A DNA stretch of 64,000 bases from positions 1 through 64,000 of the forward strand of contig JAUZRX010000021.1 of assembly GCA_030949985.1 (NCBI GenBank). Reading direction: 5' to 3'. How positions within the stretch are numbered: the stretch's first letter is position 1; each line of letters begins with the position of its first letter. Below the pieces are notes generated by a model. That model made no database searches. It was not told the DNA's origin and worked only from the letters and a program-made list of their open reading frames with translations. The translations under genes were made by a program, and so were the position numbers. This document shows, one piece after another, positions 61,625 to 64,000 of the stretch. The DNA comes from Acidobacteriota bacterium. GTDB taxonomy: Bacteria; Acidobacteriota; Polarisedimenticolia; J045.

Positions 61625-63240
61625 GTTCTCACGCCCTCCCCGCCTCCCCCCTGCGCCTGCTGACCGTGGTGGCCCTGGCCGTCGCCGGGGCGCTGGCCGT
61701 GATCCTCGGCCTTTCCTGGCGCCATGAAATGCAGCGGCTGGACGAGGGCCGCCGGGAGGCCGCCCAGCAACTCGCACAGGTCGCCCGGCTCCTGATGCAC
61801 CGCCACGTGGTCCAGGGGCGCATCGCGGTCAAGGCCGTGGCCGAATCCCGCGCGATCCAGGAAGCCCTGGCCGCGCGGCACCCTTCCCGGCTCGACGCCG
61901 CCCTGGGCGCGTTCCGTGCGGATCTGGGCGCCTACTACCTGGTCATCACCGACAGCGCGGGCAAGACGCTGACCTGGTCCAATCCCCTGGCCGCCATCGC
62001 CCTGGCCTCCGCCCCGCCTCCGGCGGGGACGAAAGCGCGGGAAAGCACCGCGGTGATCGCCGGGGACCTGGCTGTGGTGGTGGAAGAGCCGATCGTCGCC
62101 GCCGGGCGGCGACTGGGTACGGTGCGCGCCGGCATCCTGGTCGGCCGACTCTTCTTCGAGCAGACTTCCCGGGATCTCCACGCTCCCCTGGCGGTCTACC
62201 GCGAAGGTCGCCTGCTCCACCACACCTTCCCCGCGGACCCCCCGCCTCCCGGCGGCGCACCCCGCCCGGCGGCGCTGTTTCGCACCTGGTCACCGGACGA
62301 CAAGCACCCGGGCTTCGAAATCGCCTACCTGCCCGAAGCCGGTCCCGCCGCCAGCGAACTCTGGCTCGCAGCGGGAGCCTCGCTCGAACCCCTGCAGGAT
62401 GCCCGGCGGCGCTACCTGGCGCTGGTCTCGGCCCTGGGTACCGGTGGCCTGGCCCTGGTGATGCTCAGCGTAGGGGGCTTCGTCGTCATCGGCAGCCGAC
62501 GGGAGCGACGCCTGAGGCTGCAGCGGGACGAGGCTCTGCACCGCTCGGAGGGTCTTTCCGACCGCCTTTCCCACCTCACGGCGGTGGTCCACGACATCAA
62601 GGCCCCCGTGGGCGGCATCCAACTGCGCTGCGAGTCCCTCGCCGAGGAGAGCGACGACCCCGACCTGCGGGCCGCGCTGGACCAGGTCATCGACACCTGC
62701 GAGAAACTCAACCTCTACCTGGTCAATGTGCTGACAGCGGCTCGAGCCGAGGAAGGACCGATCGTTCCCCAGCGGGGGGTGGTCCTGGTTCCGGGGCTGC
62801 TCGAGGAGGTCGCCGAGCACGTGGCGACCCTCGCCCAACGCCGGGGGATCGCCCTCGAGACAGCGGCCGGCGAGAATCTCCCCCCCCTGCACGCGGACGC
62901 CCTGTTGATCGAACGGGCCCTGTGGAACCTGGCCTCCAACGCTCTCGCCGCCACTCCCCGCGGCGGACGGGTGACCCTCTTTGCCGAGCCTGATGGCGAG
63001 CAAGGCATACGGATCGGCGTTCGGGACACCGGGCCCGGTTTCGATCCCCTTCCCGTCGACCAGGTCTTCTCCAGGGCCCGCCCCACGGTGCGCAACGCCT
63101 CGATCAAGGCCGGCAGCACCGGCCTCGGCCTGTTCATCGTCGCCCGCATCGCGGAAGCCCACGGCGGCCGCGCCGTCGCGCGGCACCGGCCCGAGGGCGG
63201 CGCCGAGGTCTTCATGGATCTGCCTGTCGGGAAGGCCTGA
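61621..63240 (+). CDS. Membrane sensor histidine kinase
   Basis: This 539-residue kinase has two membrane helices (about 11-31 and 268-290) around a periplasmic sensor of the Cache-like type (about 35-265, AYYLVITDSAGKTLTWSNPL). The HisKA helix has His324 in AVVHDIKAPVGGIQLR, and the ATPase domain shows NLASNALAATPRGG (N box), VRDTGPGFDP (G1) and STGLGLFIVARI (G2). It is the partner of the overlapping NtrC-type regulator. The signal sensed is unknown. Confidence 0.9.
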   Translation: MSSHALPASPLRLLTVVALAVAGALAVILGLSWRHEMQRLDEGRREAAQQLAQVARLLMHRHVVQGRIAVKAVAESRAIQEALAARHPSRLDAALGAFRADLGAYYLVITDSAGKTLTWSNPLAAIALASAPPPAGTKARESTAVIAGDLAVVVEEPIVAAGRRLGTVRAGILVGRLFFEQTSRDLHAPLAVYREGRLLHHTFPADPPPPGGAPRPAALFRTWSPDDKHPGFEIAYLPEAGPAASELWLAAGASLEPLQDARRRYLALVSALGTGGLALVMLSVGGFVVIGSRRERRLRLQRDEALHRSEGLSDRLSHLTAVVHDIKAPVGGIQLRCESLAEESDDPDLRAALDQVIDTCEKLNLYLVNVLTAARAEEGPIVPQRGVVLVPGLLEEVAEHVATLAQRRGIALETAAGENLPPLHADALLIERALWNLASNALAATPRGGRVTLFAEPDGEQGIRIGVRDTGPGFDPLPVDQVFSRARPTVRNASIKAGSTGLGLFIVARIAEAHGGRAVARHRPEGGAEVFMDLPVGKA

Positions 63241-63420
63241 CGATGGCCCACTTCGCGCTGGTTGCCGTTGTCATCGCCCGGAACGGCCGCCGAGCCGACG
63301 ATCCGCCCGAATCGAGCCGACCCGCCGATCGCCGGCCGGGGCGGCGGCTTCCCACCGGGGCCTCGTCTCATACCTGGAAGTTTCACGCGCCTGGGCTGTA
63401 GTTCCCATGCCCGGTGTGCG

Positions 63421-64000
63421 TCACTCGGAGAGGTAGAGTCCGGCTCCGGGACCGAGGGGAATGCCCGCCAGCAGCCAGGCCACGAGCAGCAGCATCCAGG
63501 TCAGCAGGAAGGCCATCGAGTAGGGCAGCATGGCGGCGATCACCGTCCCGATGCCGGCCCTGGGATCGTAACGCTGGACGAAGGCGACGATCAGGGCGAA
63601 GAAGGACATCATTGGAGAGATCAGGTTGGTCACGCTGTCACCGATGCGGTAGACCCCCTGCACCAGCTCCGGTGAGTAGCCCAGCAGCATGAACATGGGA
63701 ATGAAAATCGGGGCCATGAAAGCCCACTTGGCCGAAGCGCTGCCCATGCAGAGGTTGATGATCGCCGTCAAGACGATGAAGGCCAGCATCAGGGGGATCG
63801 GCCCGAGGCCCGAGGCCCGGAGCAGATCAGCCCCCTTGATGGCGAAGATGATCCCCAGGTTGGTGTACTTGAAATAAGCCACGAACTGGGCCGCGAAAAA
63901 GACGAGGACCATGAACAGCCCCAGAGTCTCCATCGACTCCTTCATACCCTGGACCACGTCCGTGTCGCTGCGGAAGGAGCCGGACGCCAGGCCGTAGGCC
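63421..64000 (-). CDS. AbgT-family transporter (partial, N-terminus off the window)
   Basis: About 192 C-terminal residues are visible; the frame is open to the window edge, so the 5' part is missing. AbgT-like features are [60 protein letters not shown] and [20 protein letters not shown], within about five membrane helices. AbgT-family proteins import p-aminobenzoyl-glutamate or export sulfonamide-type compounds. Which of these applies here cannot be told. Confidence 0.93.
   Translation of the reverse strand, partial: AYGLASGSFRSDTDVVQGMKESMETLGLFMVLVFFAAQFVAYFKYTNLGIIFAIKGADLLRASGLGPIPLMLAFIVLTAIINLCMGSASAKWAFMAPIFIPMFMLLGYSPELVQGVYRIGDSVTNLISPMMSFFALIVAFVQRYDPRAGIGTVIAAMLPYSMAFLLTWMLLLVAWLLAGIPLGPGAGLYLSE

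Overview
The window is about two-thirds G+C and reads as the chromosome of a flagellated, respiring, didermic bacterium. The diderm evidence is a flagellum with FliF/FliG, a TolC-like channel and TonB/ExbB/ExbD. Folate-dependent TrmFO, a DUF362/DUF6599 redox operon, AbgT, NhaD and several sigma-54 activators together suggest Acidobacteriota (Thermoanaerobaculia-like) or a nearby deep-branching phylum. That placement is an inference of modest confidence. I saw no rRNA, tRNA, CRISPR array or insertion sequence.

Layout. Positions 1-3.1 kb hold fumC (cut by the edge), a membrane-anchored sulfotransferase of lower G+C, and a 600-bp gap. Positions 3.1-24 kb are a flagellar island. The flgB-flgC-fliE-fliF-fliG-fliH-fliI-fliJ-motE operon runs leftward from a near-perfect sigma-54 promoter. 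Beside it lies a TPR gene, histidine kinase and sigma-54 response regulator operon with its own sigma-54 promoter. A FleQ/FlrA-like activator is transcribed divergently from a sigma-70-type promoter. Then come the filament genes (two short flagellins, flaG, fliD, fliS, a fliT-like gene) and a coupled diguanylate cyclase/PilZ pair. The layout suggests a three-step cascade: FleQ-like activator, then kinase/regulator, then basal body.

Positions 24-36 kb are a complex I operon, nuoACDEFGHJKLN, ending in a coupled EIIA-Ntr gene. It lacks nuoB, nuoI and nuoM, and the junctions are too tight to hide them. Positions 36-40 kb carry exbB, two exbD, tonB and a secreted TPR protein. Positions 40-44 kb pair two Dpp/Opp-type ABC ATPases with a TolC-like protein but no permease. 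Positions 44-46 kb hold a GT2 glycosyltransferase and a CopD-like membrane protein. Positions 46-51 kb hold an overlapping four-gene redox operon: DUF6599, DUF362, a NapH-like polyferredoxin and a Tat-exported Fe-S aldo/keto reductase.

Positions 51-57 kb carry an NhaD-like antiporter, trmFO, a TPR gene, a DUF4870 gene, a Xer recombinase and hsp20, closed by a textbook terminator. Positions 57-64 kb carry a DksA/TraR-type protein, a secreted protein with two glutamine-amidotransferase-like domains that both lack the nucleophile cysteine, a second sigma-54 regulator/kinase pair, and a partial AbgT transporter.

Three strong promoters (fleQ-like, nuo, exbB) share an unusual C-run directly after TTGACA.
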